Shown: positions 16,645 to 25,531, numbered from the stretch's first letter. The stretch: 64,000 bases of DNA from Mesorhizobium qingshengii (GCF_027563465.1 NZ_JAPFQA010000011.1:1-64000); one strand, 5' to 3'. Notes: generated by a model not told the origin, from the sequence alone. Made by a program: numbers and translations.

Positions 16645-18348
16645 TTGAAAAGCGCGGCAGTTCAAATCGAGGCCTTTGACGAACCGAATCTCATCATGGG
16701 CAAGGCGCCTATCGTGCGGGCCGTCTTCGAAGGGCGCGATATTTCTCCCTTGTGGGACACGCTGTTCGGGCGCGTTTCGGCCGATATCACCGATGCCGCC
16801 GCGTTTCTGGATGTGTCGATCCTGCTTCATGCGATCGGCGAGGAAGACAAGGCGGCACTCAGCCAGAAGGCCGCGCTCGAGCTCAGCCGCAAGTATCTGA
16901 TACGCAACGGACGCGGTACGGGACCGAACGTCCTTGTCTTCATGACGGCCGGCGACTTCATGGCCAACACGCCGATCGAATTCCTGCTCGAGAACTCCGA
17001 CGCGAACCTGCTGCTCTACTATGTCGACGCCGACACGGCGGACCTCGGGGATGTTCCCGAGCACGATGTCGCCTTCGTGGCTGTCGGCGAGTCCACCGAA
17101 AATCTGGGCGTGCTGGCAAACCTCGACCGGCTGTTGCGCGACTGGGCCGGCCCGATCATGAACAACGCGCCGCGCCTCATCATGGCGCTGTCCAGGGACG
17201 GCGTCGCCGAAGCGCTGAAGGACGAACCCTCGATCCTTGCGCCCGCCGCCGCGCGCGTCGATCGGACTGTGCTCGAGAACTTGGCTCGCGGCGACATCGA
17301 GGTCGGCGCACTCCTCGTGGCGAACGCGTTTCCGGTGATTGTCCGACCGCTCGGCACGCATGCCGGCAAGGGAATGGAGGAGATCGCCACGCGATCGGAG
17401 CTTGCGGCCTATCTCAATTCGCACGCCGAGGCCGAATTCTACGTCACGCCCTTCATCGACTACAGCGGGACGGACGGCAAATTCCGCAAGCAGCGCGTCG
17501 CCTTCATCAACGGGCGACCCTATGCCAGCCATCTCGCGGTTTCCGAGCACTGGATGGTCCACTATCTCAACGCCGGCATGACCCAGCACGAGGACAGGCG
17601 TGCCGAGGAGGCGCTGTGGATGGCCAATTTCGACGGCGATTTCGCGGTGCGCCACGCGCGTTCCTTCGATGCGCTGCATCGACGTCTCGGGCTGGACTAC
17701 TTCGCCATCGATTGCGCCGAACTCGCCGACGGCCGCCTGCTGGTGTTCGAGGCGGATGTGGCGATGATCGTCCATTCCATGGATTGGGAGAGCATCTTTC
17801 CCTACAAGAAGGGCGCCATGCGCAAGCTTTTCTTGGCATTCGAAAACGCGCTGGCGCGGCGCGTGGCGCGGATGGCGCCGACGACCGAATGCGCCCATAC
17901 CGGAAAACCGGCCGTCTACCAGAGAACCCATGACGACTGCCTGGTTTGTGCCCTGGCGATGCTCACGGGCCGGACCTACGAGGAGATCGAGGACATCGCG
18001 CGAGGCTGCGATCCGGCCTATCCGCTCGGGGGTCCGATGAGCCATTCGATCATGCGCGGCGTTGCCAACAGATGCGGTTTCGTCCTCCTGAGCAGCATCT
18101 ACATGCTGTGGGCCAAGCCCGCGATCATAGGCGTGGTGTCGCCGACCGTTCCCGATACCGGCCACGCCGTTTTCTGGGATGGCGAGAAGATCATCGATCC
18201 GGGTTTCTGCGAACGCGTCGATCGTGCCTATGTCGACCGGTGCGGGTTGGAATTCACGCAGCGGGCGAGCGATCTCCAGCCGCTGATCAGCCATGACGTC
18301 CAGATCTCCTACCTGGCCGGTGCCGTGGCGGCCAATGAACCGCTTTGA
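16645..18348 (+). CDS. ATP-grasp ligase fused to a C39-like cysteine peptidase domain
   Basis: A 567-residue two-domain protein. The first ~410 residues resemble a RimK-like ATP-grasp ligase: a central VIVRPLGTHAGKGM nucleotide-binding strand/loop and a late LLVFEADVAM metal-site strand. Residues ~417-567 look like a papain/C39-like peptidase, with Gln426 (VYQRTHDDC), Cys432 (DDCLVCALAMLTG), His507 (TGHAVFWDG) and Asp518 (KIIDPG) in the expected order. ATP-grasp enzymes join a carboxylate to an amine; C39 domains cut or transfer peptide bonds. Together they suggest making and trimming an amide or peptide. The start is TTG 16645 (GAAGG 9 nt upstream); ATG 16696 is an alternative. It is first of a three-gene operon with two PLP enzymes. 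Substrates are unknown. Confidence 0.75.
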   Translation: MKSAAVQIEAFDEPNLIMGKAPIVRAVFEGRDISPLWDTLFGRVSADITDAAAFLDVSILLHAIGEEDKAALSQKAALELSRKYLIRNGRGTGPNVLVFMTAGDFMANTPIEFLLENSDANLLLYYVDADTADLGDVPEHDVAFVAVGESTENLGVLANLDRLLRDWAGPIMNNAPRLIMALSRDGVAEALKDEPSILAPAAARVDRTVLENLARGDIEVGALLVANAFPVIVRPLGTHAGKGMEEIATRSELAAYLNSHAEAEFYVTPFIDYSGTDGKFRKQRVAFINGRPYASHLAVSEHWMVHYLNAGMTQHEDRRAEEALWMANFDGDFAVRHARSFDALHRRLGLDYFAIDCAELADGRLLVFEADVAMIVHSMDWESIFPYKKGAMRKLFLAFENALARRVARMAPTTECAHTGKPAVYQRTHDDCLVCALAMLTGRTYEEIEDIARGCDPAYPLGGPMSHSIMRGVANRCGFVLLSSIYMLWAKPAIIGVVSPTVPDTGHAVFWDGEKIIDPGFCERVDRAYVDRCGLEFTQRASDLQPLISHDVQISYLAGAVAANEPL

Positions 18349-18388
18349 CCGGAACCAGTTCGCCACCGCCCTGACCACGGAGACCATC

Positions 18389-19921
18389 ATGCCTGCAACC
18401 CAGCGCGGGACCCTGCCGGTGCCGGCGAATCCGGTCCCGGAAACGGATGGCCTGGACCGCCGTTCCCCGGCCTCCGTTTCCTTCCTGCTCGGCACGGGTG
18501 GCGACAGACGCATCTGGCCGGACGCGATCACGCGGCGCAACCGCTATGGAACCCGCGCAACCCCGGCGGACGATGAGATCTCATTCTCGTCGACAACGGC
18601 AAGCAACATCTCGCGCGAGGGTTTTCAGGCGGCCGGGGTCGAGCTCGCACGCCTCATGGATATCGCGTCGCCTTACCCTGTCGATCAATGGTTCGCCGAC
18701 ATTCGCGACCGGATTGCCGGCAATCTTGGCTGCGCGGGCGCGCAAATCGTTCTCGCGGCCTCGGGAACGGATGCGGAGCTTCTCGCGCTCTGCATGGTTG
18801 CCGGTGTCTCCAGGCGCCCCTTGACCAATGTGCTTGTCGCGCCCGACGAAACGGGAAATGGCGTTCCACGCGCGGCGGCAGGGCGTCATTACTCGGATCT
18901 GACGGCACTCGGCAGCGCCGTCGAGGCTGGCGCGCCGCTTGAAGGCCTGCCGCCGGACCGTATCGAAGTGCGCACGATCGCCATCCGCAACGAGACGGGC
19001 GAGCCCCGCCATCAGCATGAAATCGATGCCGAGATCATCGCCACCGTCGAGCTGGAATTGAAGCGCGACCGCGATGTCCTCCTCCACGTGCTCGATGCGT
19101 CGAAAACCGGTTTGCCGGCGGTGACACGGCAGGCCGCGCGCCATGTCGCGGCGCTTGCCCCCGGACGGGTGCGGGTCATCGTCGATGCCTGCCAGTTCCG
19201 CGGCTCGATTTCGCGGCTGCGGCAGGATCTGGCGGATGGCTTCATGGTGGCCTTGACCGGCTCCAAGTTCATCGCCGGCCCGCCCTTTTCCGGCGCGCTT
19301 CTCATCCCTCCGGCATTGGCCGAGGAGCTTGCGGCGAGGTCCGATATCCCGGCGGGCCTGGCGGAATACACCGCGGCGCAGGACTGGCCGGCGGCCCTTC
19401 GCCAACGGATGAGCTTCGCGTTCAAGTCGGAACTGAACCTGGGGCTGGGTTTGCGCTGGGTCGCGGCGCTCGCCCATCTCGACCGCTATGCCGGGATCGA
19501 CGAGCCCCGGCAAAGCCTCGTCAAGGAAGAGTTCGTTCGCCTGGTGCGGTCTCGCATCGACGCCGTGAAAGGCATCTCACTGCATCAGCATGATGAAGGC
19601 GACCATCTTGGCTCACGCGCCATGGTCCCGTTGACCGTCACCAACCGCACCGGCGCTTTCGCACCGTTCGAGGAATGCCAGGCCATCCAGCTGTCGATGC
19701 GCGGCCTCAACGGAGGCCCGATCTGCCACGTCGGGCAAGCCGTGCGCCTGGGTTCGCGCACCGTGCTGCGCGTCGCCGCCTCCGCTCCCGATGTGATCGG
19801 CGTTTCGCTGGGGATGTCGGCCGGCCAGCCACTGCAGCAGGCGTTCGCTCCGATAGAATCGAGGCTCGACGCCTTCTTCCAGAAATTGTCGGCGGTCCTG
19901 CACCGTCCGCGAGACGCCTGA
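18389..19921 (+). CDS. Fold-type I PLP-dependent enzyme (aminotransferase-like), second gene of ATP-grasp operon
   Basis: A 510-residue protein. It carries a phosphate-binding Gly/Ser-rich start (LAASGTDAELLALC), the Asp that pairs with the PLP ring nitrogen (VIVDACQFRG, Asp266) and the Schiff-base Lys (ALTGSKFIAGPPFSG, Lys293). The order fits a fold-type I transferase of the aminotransferase V type, but the exact reaction is not recognisable. ATG 18389 has CGGAGA 6 nt upstream; a start at ATG 18335 would overlap the previous gene. Its stop overlaps the decarboxylase start (TGATG), implying coupled translation. Confidence 0.78.
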   Translation: MPATQRGTLPVPANPVPETDGLDRRSPASVSFLLGTGGDRRIWPDAITRRNRYGTRATPADDEISFSSTTASNISREGFQAAGVELARLMDIASPYPVDQWFADIRDRIAGNLGCAGAQIVLAASGTDAELLALCMVAGVSRRPLTNVLVAPDETGNGVPRAAAGRHYSDLTALGSAVEAGAPLEGLPPDRIEVRTIAIRNETGEPRHQHEIDAEIIATVELELKRDRDVLLHVLDASKTGLPAVTRQAARHVAALAPGRVRVIVDACQFRGSISRLRQDLADGFMVALTGSKFIAGPPFSGALLIPPALAEELAARSDIPAGLAEYTAAQDWPAALRQRMSFAFKSELNLGLGLRWVAALAHLDRYAGIDEPRQSLVKEEFVRLVRSRIDAVKGISLHQHDEGDHLGSRAMVPLTVTNRTGAFAPFEECQAIQLSMRGLNGGPICHVGQAVRLGSRTVLRVAASAPDVIGVSLGMSAGQPLQQAFAPIESRLDAFFQKLSAVLHRPRDA

Positions 19922-21402
19922 TGGCGCGGTCCACCGAGCTGCAACGCGCGGCGGCCAAAGATGCGGCCGGGACCAGCCTCGATCCGTCGAACTGGGATCG
20001 GTTTCGCGAGACCGCGCATGGCATGCTGGACGACATGATCGCCCACATCGAGACGATCAGGCAGAGACCGGTGTGGCAGCGGCCCACCGATGAAATGCGC
20101 GCGCGGTTTGCCCGGCGGCTGCCGAACGAACCTCGCGAACTGGGCGATGTCCTCGATGACGTGCGCACGCACATCATGCCGTTCGCGACCGGCAATCTGC
20201 ATCCCTCGTTCATGGGTTGGGTTCACGGCGCGGGTACGCCGATCGGGATGGTGGCGGAAATCGTCGCGGGCGGCCTGAACATGAACTGCGGCGGCCGCGA
20301 CCATGCCGGCCTGGTGGTCGAACAGCAGATCGTGCGCTGGATGAGCGAGGCGCTCGGCTACCCCGGTGGAGCGAGCGGCTTGTTCCTCACCGGATCCTCG
20401 ATGGCAAACTTCGTCGCGCTGACGATCGCCAGGACCGAGGCGCTGGGCCCGTCCGTCCGCGAGACCGGCCTGCGCGACTGCGGCCGCCAGCTGGTCGCCT
20501 ATACGTCCACCGAGGCGCATTCCTGCATCGCGCAGGCAATGCAGTTGTCCGGCATCGGATCGGCAAACCTGCGGACCATCGCGGTCGACGATGCCGGAAG
20601 GATGCTGCCTGGCGCATTGCGCGCGGCGATCGAACAGGACCGCGCCGAGGGGTTGCTGCCGTTTCTGGTCGTCGGGACCGCCGGAACGGTGAACACCGGG
20701 GCCATCGATCCGCTGGCCGACATCGCCGAAATCGCATCCAGGGAAAAACTCTGGTTCCATGTCGATGGCGCGATCGGCGCACTCGCCGTGCTGTCCGATT
20801 CCCTGCGTGGATTGTTCAAGGGCATCGAGGAGTCGGCATCGGTGGCGCTCGACTTTCACAAAGGGGGCCAGGTTCCCTACGATGCCGGGTTCCTTCTGGT
20901 GCGCGATGGCGATGCCCACAAGCGCGCGTTCGCGCAGCCGGCCGCCTATCTGCAGCGGGCGAACCGCGGGCTTGCCGCCGGCGAAACATGGCCCTGCGAT
21001 CTCGGCCCGGACCTGTCGCGCGGGTTCCGCGCCTTGAAAACATGGATGACGATCGAAGCGCTTGGAACGGATCGCATCGGCGGCTCGATCGCACACACAT
21101 GCATGCTCGCCCGCCATCTCGCCGAAGCTCTGCAACGCCATCCGGCATTTGAACTGAAGGCGCCCGTGGCGCTCAACATCGTGTGTTTCGGCATTCGCGG
21201 GGCGGACTCTGAATTTGTCCGCAACCTGGTACTGGATCTTCAGGAATCCGGCCTGGCCGCGCCTTCATGGACAACCATCAACGGCGAGCTGGTCGTGCGC
21301 TGCGCCATCGTCAACCATCGCACGACGGTGACCGACATCGACGGGTTCATGGATACGCTCAACCGGTACCTGGCCGATCGCGGCTTTCCTCCTGCCCCTT
21401 GA
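19921..21402 (+). CDS. PLP-dependent group II amino acid decarboxylase
   Basis: A 493-residue enzyme of the aromatic-L-amino-acid/glutamate decarboxylase family. Signature sites are the Gly/Ser phosphate loop (GLFLTGSSMANFVAL), the ring-stacking His200 (TSTEAHSCIAQAMQLSGIG), Asp282 (FHVDGAIGAL) and the PLP Lys314 in DFHKGGQVPYDAG. It removes CO2 from an amino acid to give an amine; which amino acid is not clear. The ATG overlaps the stop of the preceding PLP gene. With the ATP-grasp/C39 protein it suggests a route in which an amine is made and joined to a carboxylate (inference). Confidence 0.88.
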   Translation: MARSTELQRAAAKDAAGTSLDPSNWDRFRETAHGMLDDMIAHIETIRQRPVWQRPTDEMRARFARRLPNEPRELGDVLDDVRTHIMPFATGNLHPSFMGWVHGAGTPIGMVAEIVAGGLNMNCGGRDHAGLVVEQQIVRWMSEALGYPGGASGLFLTGSSMANFVALTIARTEALGPSVRETGLRDCGRQLVAYTSTEAHSCIAQAMQLSGIGSANLRTIAVDDAGRMLPGALRAAIEQDRAEGLLPFLVVGTAGTVNTGAIDPLADIAEIASREKLWFHVDGAIGALAVLSDSLRGLFKGIEESASVALDFHKGGQVPYDAGFLLVRDGDAHKRAFAQPAAYLQRANRGLAAGETWPCDLGPDLSRGFRALKTWMTIEALGTDRIGGSIAHTCMLARHLAEALQRHPAFELKAPVALNIVCFGIRGADSEFVRNLVLDLQESGLAAPSWTTINGELVVRCAIVNHRTTVTDIDGFMDTLNRYLADRGFPPAP

Positions 21403-21527
21403 TCGTCAGTTTGTCATTGGTGATCGACAGCGGGACGGTGCGAAGCCAAAGACTACCATCCACGGCGCTCCGTTGGGGCGCCATGGCTCCACGTACTTCG
21501 CTCGGGACGATGCCAACCTTGGAGCGA

Positions 21528-21800
21528 CTAGGCTTTCGCTTCGACCAGGATCACCAGCGACTCCGGCACCACGCCATCGTGGGCCATCGCGTCGGCGGCC
21601 GCCTTGCTCTGCATCAGCGCGGCCATCTTGTCCATGTCCGGAACGTCCATCATCACGGCCACCCGCTTCGGGTTCTGCGGATCGACGAACGTGCGGATGT
21701 TGGTGATCCCAAGCGCGCCGAAAAGCTCCTTGCGCTTGGGTGAACCGAGCCAGTGCTTGCTATCTTTCGTGATGTTGTGATGGCCAATGACAGTTGGCAT
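21528..21800 (-). CDS. Small conserved protein, unknown function
   Basis: A 90-residue cytoplasmic protein starting MPTVIGHHNITKDSKHWLGS and ending ESLVILVEAKA. The pattern of short strands and helices suggests a ferredoxin-like alpha/beta barrel of the kind found in small monooxygenase-like or stress-response proteins, but no catalytic motif is clear. It is convergent with the decarboxylase operon. The 125 bp before it contain nothing recognisable. Confidence 0.7.
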   Translation of the reverse strand: MPTVIGHHNITKDSKHWLGSPKRKELFGALGITNIRTFVDPQNPKRVAVMMDVPDMDKMAALMQSKAAADAMAHDGVVPESLVILVEAKA

Positions 21801-21953
21801 GGCATCCTCCCCAAGGTGACGCCGGCGGCCGATATCGCCCGCCTGATGCTGCGATCCACCTCTGCGTTCCAGTCAGCGCCGTTTCTTACGAACTGTCAAT
21901 TAGCTGCTGCTGATGGACCTGTCGGGATCGGGAGGTCGCCAGTGCACCGGCCG

Positions 21954-22211
21954 CTATTGCCGGCCGGAAATCATCCGCAGCCAGGGCGCCAGATGGAAGG
22001 CGCTCATCAGGAGGTACATCGCCGCCATGCCGGTGAACGGCGAGGCATTGGCGCCCATGCACAGCATGGCGGCGTCGCCACCCTGAAGACAGGAGAGCAG
22101 TGCCATCCCGGCGAAGGTGGGTGCCGCCGCGAGGCACAGCCAGTCGGCGACGCCAAGGGTGGTGGTGTTTTCGGGGGTCGCGCTGCCGGTGCTTGTTTGG
22201 ATGTTGCTCAT
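21954..22211 (-). CDS. Small membrane protein downstream of DUF899 gene
   Basis: An 85-residue protein with two hydrophobic segments (VADWLCLAAAPTFAGMALLS and FTGMAAMYLLMSAFHLAPWL). ATG 22211 has an AGGAGAAGGACG-type ribosome site just upstream. It lies downstream of the DUF899 gene in the same direction, separated by a palindromic element, and may be cotranscribed with it. The function is unknown. Confidence 0.65.
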   Translation of the reverse strand: MSNIQTSTGSATPENTTTLGVADWLCLAAAPTFAGMALLSCLQGGDAAMLCMGANASPFTGMAAMYLLMSAFHLAPWLRMISGRQ

Positions 22212-22251
22212 CGTCCTTCTCCTTGATGGCCGCGACCTGTCAGGACTTGGT

Positions 22252-22379
22252 TTCCTCGCCCCTGCCGAAGGCGGGGAGAGGTGGCCGCGTAGCGGCCGGA
22301 GAGGGGGCCCTCGTAGGGCGCAACCCCTCTCCGTCTCGGCTTCGCCGAGCCACCTCCCCCCACTCCGTGGGGCGAGGAA
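22252..22379. repeat. Palindromic element with terminal inverted repeats (element 1)
   Basis: A 128-bp unit bounded by perfect 11-bp arms TTCCTCGCCCC (22252-22262) and GGGGCGAGGAA (22369-22379), with inner complementary blocks (GGGGAGAGGTGG / CCACCTCCCC). It occupies most of the gap between the small membrane protein and DUF899 genes. It resembles a non-coding MITE-like element with no transposase. Confidence 0.7.
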
Positions 22380-22395
22380 CCCTAGACAGGCGTCC

Positions 22396-23148
22396 TTACT
22401 GCTCACCCTTGTCCCGGAACGCCGCCTCGCCGGCAGCCGACACCTCGGCCCATTTCTTGTCGGCCCCGGCGTCGTAATTGTCGTGCCAGTTCCACCACGA
22501 GTAGAGCGGGGTCTGCGGATAGCCTTCGGGCGAATCCTCCCAGACCTCCTGGCGGCCGAGCGGGGTGGCGTCGAGATAGCTCCAGACCGTGCCCATCGCC
22601 TCGTCGCCGCGGCTGTTGATGAAATAGGTGCGGAAGATACGGTCGCCGTCGCGGAAGAACACGTTGTGGCCGTGCCATTCGTCGACGCCGAAGTCTTTGT
22701 CGAAGCTGTCGGTGATGGTGTACCAGGGCATCTCCCAGCCCATGCGCTTCTTCAGCCGCACGATGTCGGCCTGCGGTGCACGCGAGGCGTAGACGAGCGT
22801 GGTGTCGCGGGCGTTGAGATGGGCGAGGTGGCCGACCTGGTCGGCGCCCAGCGAGCAGCCGCGGCAGGCGTGATCGGGCCAGCCATAGACGCCCGGCTCG
22901 AAGAAGGCGCGGTAGACGATCAGCTGGCGGCGTCCTTCGAACAGGTCGAGCAGGCTCGCCTTGCCATCAGGGCCCTCGAACACATAGGCCTTGTCCACTT
23001 CCATCCACGGCATGCGCCGGCGCTCGGCGGCCAGCGCGTCCTTGGCGCGCAGGGTCGCCTTCTCCTTCACGAGCAGTTCTTCGCGCGCGGCTTCCCACGC
23101 CTGCCGTGAAACGATCGGCGGGGTCTTCATCGTGACGTGCTTGGTCAT
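22396..23148 (-). CDS. DUF899-family thioredoxin-like protein
   Basis: A 250-residue DUF899 protein with a thioredoxin-like fold. Hallmarks are ERRRMPWMEVDKAYVFEG, RQLIVYRAFFEP, HACRGCSLGADQVGHLAHL (with a CxxC-like pair), MGWEMPWYTI and the Trp-rich end LYSWWNWHDNYD. Members are often annotated as thioredoxin-like; the reaction is unproven. ATG 23148 has AGGAGA 7 nt upstream. Upstream lies a duplicated promoter/operator unit and a divergent TPR/winged-helix regulator that probably controls it. Confidence 0.88.
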   Translation of the reverse strand: MTKHVTMKTPPIVSRQAWEAAREELLVKEKATLRAKDALAAERRRMPWMEVDKAYVFEGPDGKASLLDLFEGRRQLIVYRAFFEPGVYGWPDHACRGCSLGADQVGHLAHLNARDTTLVYASRAPQADIVRLKKRMGWEMPWYTITDSFDKDFGVDEWHGHNVFFRDGDRIFRTYFINSRGDEAMGTVWSYLDATPLGRQEVWEDSPEGYPQTPLYSWWNWHDNYDAGADKKWAEVSAAGEAAFRDKGEQ

Positions 23149-23162
23149 TGGTCGTCTCCTTG

Positions 23163-23357
23163 TCAGTTTGCCGTCGCGCCGTTGCGACGTGTTGCTGCTT
23201 GCTGGTCGTGAGGTAGGGTAGGGCGATGAGGTGGAGCGGTGGGAGTTACAAGTGTGACGGGATTTGAATCGTCTGGCCCGCCGCAGCAGGGGTGGCGCCC
23301 GGCGTGCTTGGCCGTGTCGATTGTCGCGTCGGGGGGCAGGTCGGCTGGACTGGGCAT
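23163..23357 (-). CDS. Possible small protein of 64 aa inside the duplicated DUF899 promoter region
   Basis: The ORF starts at ATG 23357 with GGAG 6-7 nt upstream. The product begins MPSPADLPPDATIDTAKH and contains a CC pair (HPCCGGPD). Its second half (DSNPVTLVTPT onward) is a read-through of the operator repeat, so part of the protein is an accident of the DNA. It may be a real small gene or a leader created when the promoter unit was duplicated. Confidence 0.35.
   Translation of the reverse strand: MPSPADLPPDATIDTAKHAGRHPCCGGPDDSNPVTLVTPTAPPHRPTLPHDQQAATRRNGATAN
23238..23269. promoter_or_regulatory. Operator/promoter repeat, copy 1 (DUF899 side)
   Basis: A 32-bp direct repeat shared with 23443-23474. 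It contains the imperfect dyad GTTACA-AG-TGTGAC (23245-23258). The copy lies ~90 bp before the DUF899 ATG, a suitable place for a regulator site or part of the promoter. Confidence 0.6.
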
Positions 23358-23442
23358 CTTCTTCTCCTTTGGCGTGCCGTCGGTTGCCAGCACGGCTTGC
23401 TGGTTGACGGTGCTGGCTTAAGTTAGGGCGGTGCGGCGCGAG

Positions 23443-23474
23443 GGTGGGAGTTACAAGTGTGACGGGATTTGAAT
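23443..23474. promoter_or_regulatory. Operator/promoter repeat, copy 2 (regulator side)
   Basis: Second copy of the 32-bp unit, with the dyad at 23450-23463. It ends inside the start codon of the regulator gene (ATG 23473), so a bound protein would cover that gene's ribosome site. It also lies ~85 bp before the small ORF at 23357, mirroring the spacing of copy 1 to DUF899. Confidence 0.6.
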
Positions 23475-24693
23475 GGACTCGCTGATCACGGCGGCAGGTA
23501 TGGCGCTGGCGGCGGGCGATCCGCTCGGCGCGCTCGACCGCGTCGCCTTGCGCGAGGATGCGCCGGCGCTGGCGCTGCGCGGCATCGCCATGGCGCAGCT
23601 CGGCGACCTCGAACGCGCCAAGGCGCTGCTGCGGCGGGCCGCGCGCGCCTTTGGCCCGAAAGAGGCGGTGGCGCGCGCCAGATGCGTCGTCGCCGAGGCC
23701 GAGATCGCGCTGGTCTCGCGTGACCTCGGCTGGCCGGCCAGGGCGCTCGACGCGGCGCGGACAACGCTGGAAAAGCATGGCGACCGGCTGAACGCCGCGC
23801 ATGCGGGCCACCTCAAGGTGCGGCGGCTGCTGCTGATCGGGCGGCTCGATGAGGCCGAAGACGTGCTGGCCGGTCTCGATCCGGCACCGCTTCCGCCGGC
23901 CTCGAGGGCCGCGCACGAACTGGCCGTCGCCGGCATCGCGATGCGGCGCCTCAAGACGAAGCCAGCGCGCACGGCACTGGAGTGGGCACGCCACGCCGCC
24001 CGCCGGGCCGGCATTGCGGGCCTCATGGCGGAGGTCGACAGCGCGTTCCTGGCGCTGGACACGCCGGCGGCGCGGCTGATCGCGCGCGGCCAGCAGCGCC
24101 CGCTGCTGCTCGAGGAGGTCGAGGCGCTGCAGGCGTCGCCGGGGCTGGTCGTCGATTGCTTTCGCTATGCCGTGCGTGGCGGCGAAACGACGATCTCGCT
24201 GGCGACGCGCCCGGTGCTGTTCGCGCTGGCGCGCACGCTCGCCGAAGCCTGGCCGGGCGATGTGTCGAGAGAGGAACTCGTCGCGCGGGCCTTTGGCGGC
24301 AAGCATGCCGATGAATCGCATCGCGCCAGGTTGCGGGTCGAGATCGGCCGGCTGCGCGCCGAGTTGCGGACGCTGGCCGACATCGGCGCGACCAGGCGCG
24401 GCTTCGCGCTGGCGCCGCGCCAGGCCGGCGAGGTGGCGGTGCTGGCGCGGCCGATCGAAGAGCGGCACGCGGCGGTGCTGGCCTTGCTCGCCGACGGTGA
24501 ATCCTGGTCGAGTTCGGCGTTGGCGCTGGCGCTTGGAACCGGCCAGCGCAGCGTGCAGCGGGCGCTCGAGCAGTTGGCCGAGTCCGGCAAGGTGCAGTCG
24601 TTCGGCCACGGGCGGGCGCGCCGCTGGATGACACCGCCGGTGGCGGGATTCACGACCACCTTGTTACTCCCCGCACCGCTGCCGAATGGCTAG
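23473..24693 (+). CDS. TPR-containing winged-helix transcriptional regulator
   Basis: A 406-residue protein. The N-terminal ~200 residues are Ala/Leu-rich helical repeats of TPR type (AMAQLGDLERAKALLRRAAR). A winged-helix region follows (VSREELVARAFGGKHADESH, then RLRVEIGRLRAELRTLADIG), like OmpR-type wings. A final HTH-like segment is SSALALALGTGQRSVQRALEQL. It sits divergently beside the DUF899 gene, and the operator repeat overlaps its own start, so autoregulation is likely. The signal it senses is unknown. Confidence 0.75.
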   Translation: MDSLITAAGMALAAGDPLGALDRVALREDAPALALRGIAMAQLGDLERAKALLRRAARAFGPKEAVARARCVVAEAEIALVSRDLGWPARALDAARTTLEKHGDRLNAAHAGHLKVRRLLLIGRLDEAEDVLAGLDPAPLPPASRAAHELAVAGIAMRRLKTKPARTALEWARHAARRAGIAGLMAEVDSAFLALDTPAARLIARGQQRPLLLEEVEALQASPGLVVDCFRYAVRGGETTISLATRPVLFALARTLAEAWPGDVSREELVARAFGGKHADESHRARLRVEIGRLRAELRTLADIGATRRGFALAPRQAGEVAVLARPIEERHAAVLALLADGESWSSSALALALGTGQRSVQRALEQLAESGKVQSFGHGRARRWMTPPVAGFTTTLLLPAPLPNG

Positions 24694-24729
24694 AAAGGGG
24701 CACGACCAACACGGTTTGAGGATCAAGAC

Positions 24730-25362
24730 ATGAAACATTCAGCGGCCGAAATCCTGCGGGAATATGGACCGTTTCCCGGCGTGGAGCGGGTCGGTGGCGT
24801 AAGCTTCGATGGCAAGAACGTCTGGTTTGCCTCGGGTGACAGGCTGAATGCCTTCGATCCGGCAAGCGGACAGTCGCTGCGCTCGATCGACGTGGCAGCA
24901 CACGCCGGCACGGCCTATGACGGCAGGCATCTCTTCCAGCTCGCCAATGATCGCATCCAGAAGATCGATCCTGATACCGGCGAGGTGCTTTCCACGATCC
25001 CGGCGCCCGGCGGCGGCCGCGACTCCGGGCTGACCTGGGCCGAAGGGACGCTGTGGGTGGGGCAGTACCGCGAGCGCAAGATCCACCAGATCGACCCCGA
25101 GACCGGGGCAATTCTGCGCACCATCGAATCCAACCGTTTCGTCACCGGGGTGACCTGGGTGGACGGCGAGCTGTGGCACGCCACCTGGGAAGGCGATGAC
25201 AGCGACCTGCGCCGCGTCGACCCGCAAACCGGCAAGGTTCTGGAGACGCTGGACATGCCGGCCGGCATGGGCATCTCGGGGCTGGAATCCGATGGCGGCG
25301 ACCGGCTCTTCTGCGGTGGCGGATCGGTGGGGGTGGTGCGGGCGGTGCGCCGGCCAAGGTGA
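24730..25362 (+). CDS. Beta-propeller protein (PQQ-like/glutamine-cyclotransferase-like repeats)
   Basis: A 210-residue protein made of repeated ~45-residue blades (KIDPDTGEVLSTIPAP, QIDPETGAILRTIESN, RVDPQTGKVLETLDMP). No signal peptide is visible. It resembles small propeller proteins annotated as glutamine cyclotransferase-like or Vgb-like; a catalytic role is not evident. It starts 36 bp after the regulator and may share its transcript. GAGG lies ~8 nt before ATG 24730. Confidence 0.7.
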   Translation: MKHSAAEILREYGPFPGVERVGGVSFDGKNVWFASGDRLNAFDPASGQSLRSIDVAAHAGTAYDGRHLFQLANDRIQKIDPDTGEVLSTIPAPGGGRDSGLTWAEGTLWVGQYRERKIHQIDPETGAILRTIESNRFVTGVTWVDGELWHATWEGDDSDLRRVDPQTGKVLETLDMPAGMGISGLESDGGDRLFCGGGSVGVVRAVRRPR

Positions 25363-25531
25363 GGGCGAGGCGCCGGTGACGATGGCGAAAGTTGGTGCTC
25401 CACGCCAACCTCGCATCATATCGACCAGCCGACAAATGTCCCTCGATGGCTGGCCATCCGGCCACCTCGCACCTAGTTAGGTTCTGCACCGGGCGGACCG
25501 CCCCGAGACATCTTTGCAGAAGGACCTGACC

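Noticed and set aside
23260..23272. GGGATTTGAATC resembling a tRNA T-arm
   Set aside because: No acceptor stem or anticodon arm fits around it; it is part of the duplicated operator unit.
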